Assembly (NCBI GenBank): GCA_964291335.2 | Contig: OZ219748.1 | Location: 372,001 to 436,000, forward strand | Source of the DNA: G964291335 sp964291335 | Lineage (GTDB): Bacteria; Chloroflexota; Dehalococcoidia; Lucifugimonadales; UBA3495 | Direction of reading: 5' to 3' | Length of the DNA stretch: 64,000 nt | Shown here: piece after piece, positions 17,017-25,330 of the stretch | Layout of the letters: every line of letters begins with the position of its first letter | Position numbering within the stretch: the first letter of the stretch is position 1 | The notes under the pieces: model-generated | Seen by the model: only the letters and a program-made list of their open reading frames with translations | Told to the model about the DNA's origin: nothing | Databases searched by the model: none | Translations under genes and position numbers: made by a program

Positions 17017-17447
17017 CCGGCCCGGTTTCAGGCCGCCTTTAACCCGTCGCCGGCGCCCAGGACGGGTATCCGGTTCGACCAGGCTGTGAGAAAGGGCGTT
17101 GATAGCCGTTGAACCGGCGCGCTACCCCCATCGGCGCTTTAATTCCCGCTCTTCGGTTACTCGGGAACCCATGCCGGTTGCCTCAATCGGCCCAAGTTAC
17201 CCTTATGGTCAGGGCAATGAATTTTGACCAATTTTGAGCAAAGTATGGTTTATACCATCCGCATAATCATTGGTAAACTATTATTGTTAATCGTAACATT
17301 AGCGCCTTTTTCTTTTATTTTAACGGTTGTGTTAGCCATATCCGGTTATTTTCACCGTCGGTTACCGATTTCCGGGTTACCTAGATTCCCTCATTTCACC
17401 TGTGCTAGAGTGGTTTCATCTAAGGCCGATACCGGAGTCTCTGCCCG
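17017..17447. promoter_or_regulatory. AT-rich intergenic region upstream of meaB
   Basis: A 430-bp gap whose second half (about 17215-17390) is much richer in A/T than its surroundings. It contains a small inverted repeat at 17245-17258 (ATGGT-TTAT-ACCAT), which may be an operator. A weak promoter-like pair, TTGGTA with TAACAT 18 nt later, lies near 17270-17300. A 75-codon TTG-initiated open frame at 17224-17451 encodes a hydrophobic stretch but lacks a ribosome binding site, so I do not call it a gene. Confidence 0.35.
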
Positions 17448-18440
17448 ATGATGGATGATGTGGAGCGGCTGTTGGGGGGCGACCAGCGAGTGATTTCGCG
17501 AGCAATGACCTTGCTGGAACGAAGGGACCCGGTAGCGGCCTCAGTTATGCAGCAAATAAACCCCCATACTGGCCGCGCTTACACTATTGGCATTACCGGC
17601 CCGCCTGGCGTGGGCAAGAGTACCATTGCAGATCGGTTGACCACGCTGCTGAGAGAACGGGGCTTCAGCGTAGGGATAATCGCAGTTGACCCCAACAGCC
17701 CCTTCAGCGGCGGCGCGCTCCTCGGCGATCGAATCCGGATGCAGCGCCACTACCTGGACTCAGGCGTGTTCATCCGCAGCGTCTCCAGCCGGGGCGAAGG
17801 CGGCGGTCTTTCCCCCCGTGTCAAAACCCTGGTAAGGCTGCTGGACGCCGCCGGCAAGGACGTAGTGCTGGTGGAGACGGTGGGTGTGGGCCAGACCGAG
17901 TTGGAGATTATGCAGGTGGCCGACACGGTGCTGGTTGCCTTGATGCCCGAGTCGGGGGATGCAATTCAAGCCCTGAAGGCCGGCGTCATGGAAATCGCCG
18001 ATATTTTTCTGGTCAACAAAGCGGACCGGGAGGGAGCAAGCCGCATGGCAGCGGCCATCACAGCCATGCTGCAAACCGCTGCCGAACCCGCCGACTGGTC
18101 TCAACCGGTGCTGCTTACCAGGGCTGACTGGAGCGAGGGTATCCCCGAATTGTGGGAAAAGGTGCAGGAGCATCGCGCCTTTTTAGAGGGTCAACCATCG
18201 GAACGGCAGCCGGTGAACGCCCTGGCACAGCGGCGCGGCGCACGGCGGCGCCGGGAGTTCCTGGAAGTGGTTCAGGAAGACCTGAACCAACGCTTGAACT
18301 TGCTTGTTTCGGAAAATCCATCCCTTTTTGCCCGGATGGCAGAAATCGAGACCGGGCAACGCGACCCTTATGCAGAGGCGATCGCCTTCCTGCGGGATAC
18401 TGACCTGCTTTCGCAGCGCCCACCGGTTGGAACGTCCTGA
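17448..18440 (+). CDS. meaB: MeaB/ArgK-family G3E-type GTPase (methylmalonyl-CoA mutase chaperone)
   Basis: 330 residues, normal length. Walker A GITGPPGVGKST (about 48-59), Walker B/switch segment VVLVETVGVGQTE, and the guanine-specificity motif LVNKADR. MeaB proteins guard adenosylcobalamin-dependent acyl-CoA mutases, using GTP to gate cofactor loading and expel damaged B12. The start at 17448 (ATG ATG) has no strong SD. No mutase gene is in this window, but the cobalamin-riboswitch operon, enoyl-CoA hydratase and CoA-transferase make B12-dependent acyl-CoA metabolism plausible. It is the first gene after an AT-rich leader. Confidence 0.88.
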   Translation: MMDDVERLLGGDQRVISRAMTLLERRDPVAASVMQQINPHTGRAYTIGITGPPGVGKSTIADRLTTLLRERGFSVGIIAVDPNSPFSGGALLGDRIRMQRHYLDSGVFIRSVSSRGEGGGLSPRVKTLVRLLDAAGKDVVLVETVGVGQTELEIMQVADTVLVALMPESGDAIQALKAGVMEIADIFLVNKADREGASRMAAAITAMLQTAAEPADWSQPVLLTRADWSEGIPELWEKVQEHRAFLEGQPSERQPVNALAQRRGARRRREFLEVVQEDLNQRLNLLVSENPSLFARMAEIETGQRDPYAEAIAFLRDTDLLSQRPPVGTS

Positions 18441-18492
18441 GTATAACTCTCTGCTCGAATTAACTTTTCCAGATCAACTGTGAGGGGCATCT

Positions 18493-19227
18493 TTGGGTTC
18501 TGATATGCGCTACCTGGGTATCGACCTCAAGTCTTCAAGCAAACACGCCAGCACCATTGCCGTTCTTAAAGATGATTCCCGGCTGGACTTTATCGGTAAC
18601 TTCTCCCGGGATGATGAGCTGATTGATGCCGTGGAGCAGTTTCAGCCAAAGTCTTTGTCCATTGGCGCGCCGCTCAGCCTGCCTGACGGGTTATGCTGCC
18701 TGGAAACTGCTTGCAGTTGCCGGCTTGCTTCCGGGCAAAGAAAGGGGCGCCAGGCAGAGATTGACCTGGCCCGGATGGGTATCAGTTGTTTTTTCACTAA
18801 CAAAGGCTCCATCACTCGCCGGCTGATTTACCGGGCCATTAACCTGAACCAGCAACTGACCCGGTTGGGTTGCAGCACTGTTGAGACCTACCCTCACGCC
18901 TCCAAAGTAATACTCTTTGGGGATCAAGTGCCTTCAAAGAACAGCCCCAAGAGTCTGCCTTTCATGAAAGAACATCTGCCGACCCTTATTCAGGAGCTGG
19001 AGCCACAAATGGAGCGGTTGGACCGCAGCGCTTGCGACGCCCTGATTAACGCCCATACTGTGTTGCTTTACGACCGGGGAGAGGTTGACCTGTTGGGCAG
19101 CGCCAGAGAAGGACTCATAGTCGTTCCCAGGTTAATCCGACTGGATACCGTACGGGAGATTCGCTCCGGTTCTTTTGCTGCAAAGCCATTGTGTCCTGAA
19201 CCAGCCAACGCCAGGGCGCCTGAATAG
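18493..19227 (+). CDS. DUF429 family protein (predicted RNase H-fold)
   Basis: 244 residues. It begins with the strand-1 motif RYLGIDLKSSSKHASTIAVL, an Asp in a GIDxK/A context as in RNase H-like folds. It continues with LSIGAPLSLP, CSCRL ... RQAEIDLARMGISCF and ETYPHASKV, then DRSACDALINAHTVLLYDRG, all characteristic of DUF429. The family is predicted to have a nuclease-like fold but has no established biochemical function. The TTG at 18493 is taken as start because GAGGGG lies 5 nt upstream; an ATG four codons later lacks a well-spaced site. It follows meaB by 52 bp. Confidence 0.75.
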   Translation: MGSDMRYLGIDLKSSSKHASTIAVLKDDSRLDFIGNFSRDDELIDAVEQFQPKSLSIGAPLSLPDGLCCLETACSCRLASGQRKGRQAEIDLARMGISCFFTNKGSITRRLIYRAINLNQQLTRLGCSTVETYPHASKVILFGDQVPSKNSPKSLPFMKEHLPTLIQELEPQMERLDRSACDALINAHTVLLYDRGEVDLLGSAREGLIVVPRLIRLDTVREIRSGSFAAKPLCPEPANARAPE

Positions 19228-19461
19228 CAGCGTCAAAGGCCCCGTTGACATTATCCGGTGCAAGCAGAGCCTGACGCTCCGGCCTTTGTGGTCAGCATTC
19301 CGTTGCTGTCCGGTCATCGAGACCGGCCTCATCCGTTTGACGGAACCACCCTCCCAACCTACAATAAAGAACGTTCAGGGAAATTCAGGGCGGTCAGTCT
19401 TGCCATTGCCGGAAAAGGGTTAAGTCGGCAAGACTTTCGAGGTGCGTTTAAGGAGGGAACA

Positions 19462-20232
19462 ATGGCCTACGACTTTATCCTGGTGGAGAAAGTGGACGGG
19501 GTGGGCATACTGACGCTGAACCGCCCGGAAAAATTGAACGCCATGAATCGCCAGCTGAACCTGGAACTGCAAGATGCAGTGCGCGCCATGAATCAGGACG
19601 ACGACGTCGGTTGCATCGTGATTACCGGCGCCGGCGAGCGGGCCTTTTCCGCCGGCGGCGACATTCACGAACAGCGAGAGCGGGATCGGGAGTCGGATCA
19701 GGCCGCCCGCGAAGAGCAGGACCGGAATCGCGCACGGGGAACTTATGAAATCAGCGCCTCTCTGAAACCCACCATCGGAATGATGAACGGCCTGGCGTAC
19801 GGCGGCGCAGCGGTGCTTTCCTCTTCCCTGGATATGCGCATTGGTTGTGAACGCACCAGTTTCCGGTTCCTGGCGGCAGCTTACGGGCGCATCAATTCTA
19901 CCTGGACTTTGCCTAATCAAGTAGGCTGGCCCATCGCAAAGGAGTTGCTGTTCACCGGTCGGGTGGTCGAAGCGGAAGAAGCCTACCGCATTGGTTTGCT
20001 GAACCATCTGGTGCCGGCAGGGGAGTTACGAGCCAAGACAATGGAAATTGGCATGGCTATTGCCAGGAACCGCCGGGAGTCGGTCATGGGTATCAAGGAG
20101 TTGCTTTTGCAGCATATGGCCTGCGACCTGGAGCGGCAATGGGCCAACGAGCGGGATTTCACGACCGACCGAGTGCGCGGTTACAACGCCGAGCAGGCCT
20201 TCCCGGAATTCATCGCCCGAAAAGGTCAGTGA
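19462..20232 (+). CDS. Enoyl-CoA hydratase/isomerase family protein
   Basis: 256 residues, normal crotonase length. The ATG at 19462 follows a strong AAGGAGGG; a longer in-frame reading from 19258 is not supported. Family features are ILTLNRPEKLNAMN, the oxyanion-hole segment ERAFSAGGDI (residues near 60-65), and the second oxyanion contact MNGLAYGGAA. The Glu residues used by classical hydratases are not evident (the SSSLDMRIG region), so the reaction could be hydration, isomerisation or C-C cleavage of an acyl-CoA. The gene is monocistronic and convergent with hisB. Confidence 0.85.
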   Translation: MAYDFILVEKVDGVGILTLNRPEKLNAMNRQLNLELQDAVRAMNQDDDVGCIVITGAGERAFSAGGDIHEQRERDRESDQAAREEQDRNRARGTYEISASLKPTIGMMNGLAYGGAAVLSSSLDMRIGCERTSFRFLAAAYGRINSTWTLPNQVGWPIAKELLFTGRVVEAEEAYRIGLLNHLVPAGELRAKTMEIGMAIARNRRESVMGIKELLLQHMACDLERQWANERDFTTDRVRGYNAEQAFPEFIARKGQ

Positions 20233-20279
20233 CCGGGCTGGCTGGATAATCAAAGAAAACCCCGAGATTTCCGTCAAGC

Positions 20280-20309
20280 AGGAGGGCGGGCGCTGAACCC
20301 CGTCCTCCT
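20280..20309. terminator. Terminator between convergent enoyl-CoA hydratase and hisB
   Basis: AGGAGG...CGGG (from 20280) pairs with CCC...CCTCCT (to 20309), with a short internal mismatch. On the plus strand CTATTTATT follows. It occupies the 77-bp gap between the convergent genes and may serve both. Confidence 0.6.
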
Positions 20310-20987
20310 CTATTTATTGCCCGAATGATTAGAACCCTGGTCGGTTTCCAGGGTGCCTTTGGTGCTGGGAACCTGGTCAGAGGCCCGAGGGTCCGGCTCC
20401 ACCGCGTCGCGCAGGGCCCGCGCCAGGGCCTTGCACAAAGCCTCGGCCTTGTGGTGAGGGCTGGAGCCGGCCAGCACTTTCGCATGAAGGTTAATTCGGC
20501 CCTCAATGGCGAAAGACTCGAAAAAGTGCCGAATCAAATCCCCGGGCAAGGTCTCCACCGTGGTATCGTCCAGCGTGGTTTCGACGACAGCGTAGCTGCG
20601 GCCGCTACAGTCCAGGGCTACCATCACCAGGGTTTCATCCAGGGGGACAACGGCGTGCCCCATGCGCCGGATGCCCCGCACCTCGCCCAGGGCCTGATGA
20701 AAGGCCCGTCCCAGCAAAATGCCCACATCCTCCACCAGGTGATGCCAACCGACGTGAACATCCCCCCTGGCCTGAAGGGTTATGTCAAAGAGACCGTGCC
20801 GGGCAATCTGGCTGAGCATGTGGTCCAGAAAGCCGTTGCCGGTGTTCACTTCGTAATGCCCCTGCCCGTCCAGATTGATTGACAGCGCAACCTGGGTTTC
20901 GCCGGTTACCCTTTCCAGGGTGGCAGTCCGAGGCTTCCATCCCGAGGTCTGTTCTGCCGGACGGCCGGCGGCACTGGAGCTTGCCAT
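20310..20987 (-). CDS. hisB: Imidazoleglycerol-phosphate dehydratase
   Basis: 225 residues. It has all HisB landmarks: the N-terminal TLERVTGETQVALSINLDG strand, GFLDHMLSQIARHG, the metal-binding HVGWHHLVEDVGI, the DETLVMVALDCSGR segment, HFFESFA and the second metal motif SSPHHKAEALCKALARALRDA. The C-terminus extends about 20 residues past the usual end with a Thr/Ser-rich tail. HisB dehydrates imidazole-glycerol phosphate to imidazole-acetol phosphate using Mn. It is the last gene of the his operon, 3 bp after hisC. Confidence 0.95.
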   Translation of the reverse strand: MASSSAAGRPAEQTSGWKPRTATLERVTGETQVALSINLDGQGHYEVNTGNGFLDHMLSQIARHGLFDITLQARGDVHVGWHHLVEDVGILLGRAFHQALGEVRGIRRMGHAVVPLDETLVMVALDCSGRSYAVVETTLDDTTVETLPGDLIRHFFESFAIEGRINLHAKVLAGSSPHHKAEALCKALARALRDAVEPDPRASDQVPSTKGTLETDQGSNHSGNK

Positions 20988-20990
20988 GCT

Positions 20991-22082
20991 TTACCCTCCA
21001 ACCAGCTCAGACAGGGCGGCGACCACCTGGTCTGTTTCTTCAGGCAGGCCCACGCTGGCGCGCACATAATCCCGCAGCTGCGGGGTGTTAAAGGAGCGCA
21101 GGAATATGCCGCGGCGGCACAAGCCCTCAAAAATCGCCTGCCCCCTTCCTTCAGGCAAGCGGCAAAGGATGAAGTTAGCGCGGGAAGGCCAGGCCTCCAG
21201 GCCGGGAATCCGCCGGAGCAAACCCATCATCCGCTCGCGCTCTGCCACGATAGCTTGCACCCGCTGCAACAGCGTTGCCCGGTCTTCAAGGGAAGCCAGC
21301 AGAGCCACTTCAGCCGCCAGGTTGACATTGTACGGAGATTTCATGCGCATCATCGTGCGGGCAATGTCCGGGTGCATTACCCCCAGGCCGATACGCAATC
21401 CGGCCAGACCGGCCCACTTGCTGAAGGTACGCAGCACTACCAGGTTTGCGAACTCATCGATTAGAGGCAGTGTTGATTCACCGCAAAACTCAAAATAGGT
21501 TTCGTCCACCACGACCAGCGCGTTAGTGGACAGCAAGGCGCGAATTTCCGCCTCCGATGCCAGGTTGCCGGTCGGGTTATTGGGCGAGGCCAGAAAGATG
21601 GCCTTGGTACGCGAGTCAACTGCGGAGACCGTGGCCGCTACATCAATATCAAAGCCGGAATTTCGGGGCACGGCGCGAACCTCGCCGCCGCAAACCTCGG
21701 CAGAAAAAGCGTACATTCCAAAGGTTGGCGCCGGAACTACGATATTCTCCCCCGGCCCAAGGAACATACGCAGCAGCATATCAATCAGTTCATCGCTGCC
21801 GTTGCCGGCTACAATCCGCTCCGGCGGCGCGCCCAGGTAGGCGGACAAAGCCTCCCGCAGCTGACGCTGGTCAGGATCGGGGTAGTGGTTATAATGCTGG
21901 AAATCGCCTAACGCCTTAACCACTTTGGGCGAAGGGCCATAGGGGTTTTCGTTGCCATTCAGCCGTATAACCTCTTCCGGGGCAATACCGGCCTGACGAG
22001 CCATCACCTCCATGGGGTCAACCCCGTCATAGGTCTTGAGGCTGCGTATGTGCGGCAGCAACAGGTCTCTAACTTCGGTCAT
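20991..22082 (-). CDS. hisC: Histidinol-phosphate aminotransferase
   Basis: 363 residues, a class I/II PLP aminotransferase. Visible features are IRLNGNENPYGPSPKV (substrate and cofactor N-terminus), GNGSDELIDMLLR, APTFGMYAFSAEVCG, FLASPNNPTGN, VVDETYFEF (Asp that pairs with the pyridine N), and RTFSKWAGLAGLRIG with the Schiff-base Lys. It converts imidazole-acetol phosphate and glutamate to histidinol phosphate. It is placed between hisD and hisB, so it is a dedicated HisC rather than a general aromatic aminotransferase. The SD is weak. Confidence 0.95.
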   Translation of the reverse strand: MTEVRDLLLPHIRSLKTYDGVDPMEVMARQAGIAPEEVIRLNGNENPYGPSPKVVKALGDFQHYNHYPDPDQRQLREALSAYLGAPPERIVAGNGSDELIDMLLRMFLGPGENIVVPAPTFGMYAFSAEVCGGEVRAVPRNSGFDIDVAATVSAVDSRTKAIFLASPNNPTGNLASEAEIRALLSTNALVVVDETYFEFCGESTLPLIDEFANLVVLRTFSKWAGLAGLRIGLGVMHPDIARTMMRMKSPYNVNLAAEVALLASLEDRATLLQRVQAIVAERERMMGLLRRIPGLEAWPSRANFILCRLPEGRGQAIFEGLCRRGIFLRSFNTPQLRDYVRASVGLPEETDQVVAALSELVGG

Positions 22083-22167
22083 TTCTTCGTCTCGTCGCCG
22101 GTTTGGCCGGGGATTATCGGGCAGCCTTGCTTCGTGGCCTTCCTTTAGAAGCGGGGTTTAAGTGGGG

Positions 22168-23511
22168 TTAATCAGCGTCGTTGAGGCTTGCCAGGCGAAC
22201 CTCAATGGCTCCGGAATGTCCGGTCAACCCTTCGGCGTGGGCTATCTGAACGGCGGCAGCCCCCAGACGCTGAAAGGTTTCAGCGCTGAGGCCAACCACC
22301 GGCATAGTCCGCAAAAAGTGATGAACACTCAAGGCCGAGTTGAACCTGGCCGTTCCGCCGGTCGGCATAACGTGGCTGGGCCCGGCAATGTAATCCCCCA
22401 TTACCTCTGGGGAAAACTCGCCCAGGAACAGCCCGCCGGCGTTGCGAACCTGACCAGCCCAGGCCCAGGGTTCGGCCACCATCAGGCAGAGATGTTCCGG
22501 GGCAACCCGGTTAGCTACTTCTACCGCCTCGTGCAGGTTCTCCACCAGAACAATCCTGCCCTGCCGCTCCAGCGCGTCCCGGGCCAGGTCGCCTCGTTTC
22601 AGAGAGGCCAGGCGGCGCTCCAGCTCCTCCTCTATCTGTTCTACCAGTTTGCGCGAGTCGGTAACCAGAATGGCGGTAGAAAGCGGATCGTGTTCGGCTT
22701 GCGCAATCAGGTCAGCAGCGCAAAAATCCGCTCTGGCCGTCTCGTCGGCAACCACGATGGTTTCAGTGGGGCCAAAGATGCCGTCAATGTCAACCTGGCC
22801 TTGCACCAGCTTCTTTGCGTAGGCAACAAAAACGTTGCCCGGCCCGCAGATTTTGTCCACCCGGGCAATAGACTCCGTACCGTAGGCCATCGCGGCGATT
22901 GCCGGCACACCGCCGATTTGGTAAACGGCATCCACTCCGGCAATTTGAGCGGCGGCCATAACCGCCGGATTCAGAGGCTCCTCGCCGCGGCGAGGGGTGC
23001 ACAGGATGATTTCCCTGACGCCAGCCACTCGGGCGGGAATTGCGGTCATCAACACGGTCGAGGGGTAAGCAGCAGTGCCGCCGGGAGCGTACAACCCTAC
23101 CCTTTCCAGAGGACGCACTACCTCTCCCAGGCCATGCTCCAGGTCAACCCAATGGCGGGGCAAAGTTGCCTGGTGAAACTCGGTGATACGTTGCGCCGCC
23201 AGTCGCAGCGCTGCTGCCAGCTCCGGGGAAACGGCGGCGCCGGCGGCGTCAATCTCTGCCTGGTCAATACGAAACCGGGCAAGCTCAGCGCCATCCAGCA
23301 AACTGGCATAACGGCGCACCGCCGCATCTCCCTCCTCGCGCACATCGCGCAGCATAGTTACCACTGACTGCTCCGGGGTTACATCAGAGCCAAAGGCCTG
23401 CCGCGTCCGCGCTAAAACCGGTTCCGGCAGCGAGCGCATATCCAGCGGGTCAAACCGGGCCAGCACGCTGGCGGCCTCCGCCAGTCCGTTGATCAGGTTA
23501 AGCTTCACCAA
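22168..23511 (-). CDS. hisD: Histidinol dehydrogenase
   Basis: 447 residues including an N-terminal part about 10 residues longer than E. coli HisD. Motifs: VGLYAPGGTAAYPSTVLM, KICGPGNVFVAYAKK, DGIFGPTETIVVADE, LIAQAEHDPLSTAILV (zinc ligands Gln/His) and GPSHVMPTGGTARFNSALSV, all diagnostic of HisD. It oxidises L-histidinol to histidine in two NAD-dependent steps with zinc. The start is TTG 23511 or GTG 23508; AAGGGAAGG lies just upstream. The 5' end overlaps the phospholipase-like gene by 14 bp, implying coupled translation. Confidence 0.95.
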   Translation of the reverse strand: MVKLNLINGLAEAASVLARFDPLDMRSLPEPVLARTRQAFGSDVTPEQSVVTMLRDVREEGDAAVRRYASLLDGAELARFRIDQAEIDAAGAAVSPELAAALRLAAQRITEFHQATLPRHWVDLEHGLGEVVRPLERVGLYAPGGTAAYPSTVLMTAIPARVAGVREIILCTPRRGEEPLNPAVMAAAQIAGVDAVYQIGGVPAIAAMAYGTESIARVDKICGPGNVFVAYAKKLVQGQVDIDGIFGPTETIVVADETARADFCAADLIAQAEHDPLSTAILVTDSRKLVEQIEEELERRLASLKRGDLARDALERQGRIVLVENLHEAVEVANRVAPEHLCLMVAEPWAWAGQVRNAGGLFLGEFSPEVMGDYIAGPSHVMPTGGTARFNSALSVHHFLRTMPVVGLSAETFQRLGAAAVQIAHAEGLTGHSGAIEVRLASLNDAD

Positions 23512-24253
23512 GGTATTCCTTCCCTTGCAGTACCGCCTGATTAATCGCCGATTCCTGGTAGGCGGCCAGTTTTTCCGAGGGAACCTGCAAATATACCGCC
23601 TTCAGGCTTTCCGGCATTCGAGCCAGGAAGCAGTCAACCATCTTCTGAACCTCATCATTATCCCGATACATCCGGTTCAGAGACCGTTTCAGTCGCTGCC
23701 AGTCAAATTCCCAGGACATAAACCGGGCAACCCACTGACGCCATTCAGCCAGCAATTCGGGTTCCAGGAAATCCACTGTAACATCCTGCTCCCCGCCGGC
23801 GATGCCGGCTCCCTGGCCGGTAATGTCGGTCATATGGGGCAAGACCTGTCGGTCCATTTCCAACTGCAAAGCCCGGTCCCATATCTGCGCTTCCGTCTCG
23901 CTGCCCGCCAGGTTGCTGCCCCTGGAGAAATAGGGCCTGAACATAGTAGTAATCCAGGTTTCATCGGCGGCCAGGTGGCTTATGTAACCCAGGACAAAGG
24001 CGCGGGTCGCCGGCGAGCGCTTCCGGTCGCTCAGGTGAGGGTACAGCTCAAACATACGCTGCGTACCGGCGCCAATGCGCTCCAGCGACAACGGGGCAAA
24101 ATGAGTACGTTCCCGGTCCCATTTGGTCATCGCCCGAATGTCCGGAGCGGTAGAGCCGAGATAGCAACTGCCAATGTGGTCCTGAACGAAGCCCCAGTCC
24201 AGCTCCCGGGCTACCTGCCGGGCAATGTGTATGTGCATGGGCAGGTTAGGCAC
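23498..24253 (-). CDS. Zinc-dependent phospholipase C-like family protein inside the his operon
   Basis: 251 residues. It matches the Zn_dep_PLPC family: N-terminal MHIHIARQVARE, then IGSCYLGSTAPDIR (Asp ligand), RTHFAPLS and VLGYISHLAADETW, which together supply the His/Asp trinuclear-zinc ligands. There is no signal peptide, so the protein is probably cytoplasmic rather than a secreted lipase. It is embedded between hisG (3-bp gap) and hisD (14-bp overlap) and hence co-translated with histidine enzymes. A metal-dependent phosphohydrolase acting on a histidine-pathway intermediate is possible, but that is inference from position only; the operon shown lacks a HisN/HisK-type phosphatase. Confidence 0.75.
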   Translation of the reverse strand: MPNLPMHIHIARQVARELDWGFVQDHIGSCYLGSTAPDIRAMTKWDRERTHFAPLSLERIGAGTQRMFELYPHLSDRKRSPATRAFVLGYISHLAADETWITTMFRPYFSRGSNLAGSETEAQIWDRALQLEMDRQVLPHMTDITGQGAGIAGGEQDVTVDFLEPELLAEWRQWVARFMSWEFDWQRLKRSLNRMYRDNDEVQKMVDCFLARMPESLKAVYLQVPSEKLAAYQESAINQAVLQGKEYLGEA

Positions 24254-24256
24254 GAC

Positions 24257-25330
24257 TTATAACTCGTTCCGGGGGGAGCCAACATCTGCGGCGCCCGGCA
24301 ATCGGTTAAACACCAATGATTCCCCCTTGAAAAGGTAGCTCACCTGGGAAGCGGAGATTTCTATGCCGCCGCAATCCCTCAGGTGATCCACGGCGTCCAT
24401 CATACGGTCCTTGCGCACCAGCAGGGTAACGCTGTACCAGCCATGTTCTTCCACATTGTAAACCGGGGCAATGGTGGGCCCCCGCAGGCCGGAAATCTCC
24501 GGACGAGTCAACACCATTGCGCTTACATCCTGGGGCGATGTCCCCCGCACGTTGGCGGTCAACCGGTAAAATGGCTCGGCCCGCATATGGGCTTCCACCA
24601 TCTCCACGAACTGCCGAGCCAGTTCCAGGGCCTCTCTTGACCGGGTCAGACTGGCAGTATTGCCAATCAGGCAGGATTGGGAGCCGAGAATAGTGCCGCC
24701 CTCCAGGGTCTTCAGCCGGTTTTCCCGCAAGGTAGCTCCGGTCGCGGTAAGGTCAGCAATCAGGTCCGCATAACCGCTTACGGGAGCAGCTTCAAGCGCG
24801 CCGCTGACTGCAACCAGCGTAAAGAAGTTAATACCCTGCCGGAAGAGATATTCCCGCAGCAGGCGGGGGTACTTGGTGGCGATGCGCAGCTGCCGGCCTT
24901 CCTGGCGAAACTCCAGGGCCAGATCGGCCAAATCGTCCACCGAAGATACATCCAGCCAGGAATCAGGCGCCGCCAGCACGAAATCACAGCGGCCATAACC
25001 CAGGTCATCAATCAGGCTGACCACCATCTTTTCATCAGAACGGTATTCCAGGTATCGGTCCAAGCCGGTAATGCCCAGTTCAGCGCTGCCTTCTTCCACT
25101 TTGGCGGTAACGTCTGCGCTGCGCTGGAGCAGAACCTCCAAACCTGGCAAGGCCGGTATGGAAGCGGTGTAACGCCGGGCGTTGGGCCGGCGTACCGGCA
25201 AGCCACAAGACCGCAGGAAGTTCAAGGTGGGCTCGTAGAGCTCCCCATCGCTGGGAATCACCAGTCGCAGGACGCTCTGGCCGCCATTAGCGGCCAAATC
25301 GTTACTGTCCGAAAGCCGATCATTGAACAT
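24257..25330 (-). CDS. hisG: ATP phosphoribosyltransferase catalytic subunit with C-terminal regulatory domain
   Basis: 357 residues from the ATG at 25330, which overlaps the hisZ stop; a 22-codon longer reading lies inside hisZ. The catalytic part includes VLRLVIPSDGELYEPTLNFL, EEGSAELGITGLDRYLEY and the PRPP loop ADLTATGATLRENRL. After about residue 250 a HisG_C ACT-like domain is visible (TIAPVYNVEEHGWYSVTLLV, MMDAVDHLRDCGG). It condenses ATP and PRPP, the first step of histidine synthesis. Long HisG forms with this domain normally work without HisZ, yet hisZ is adjacent. Its length exceeds both the short (about 210) and the long (about 290) class. Confidence 0.92.
   Translation of the reverse strand: MFNDRLSDSNDLAANGGQSVLRLVIPSDGELYEPTLNFLRSCGLPVRRPNARRYTASIPALPGLEVLLQRSADVTAKVEEGSAELGITGLDRYLEYRSDEKMVVSLIDDLGYGRCDFVLAAPDSWLDVSSVDDLADLALEFRQEGRQLRIATKYPRLLREYLFRQGINFFTLVAVSGALEAAPVSGYADLIADLTATGATLRENRLKTLEGGTILGSQSCLIGNTASLTRSREALELARQFVEMVEAHMRAEPFYRLTANVRGTSPQDVSAMVLTRPEISGLRGPTIAPVYNVEEHGWYSVTLLVRKDRMMDAVDHLRDCGGIEISASQVSYLFKGESLVFNRLPGAADVGSPRNEL

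Noticed and set aside
17224..17451. 75-codon TTG-started frame encoding a hydrophobic peptide upstream of meaB
   Set aside because: There is no ribosome binding site, the hydrophobicity is explained by AT-rich DNA (Ile/Leu/Phe codons), and it overlaps the meaB start.
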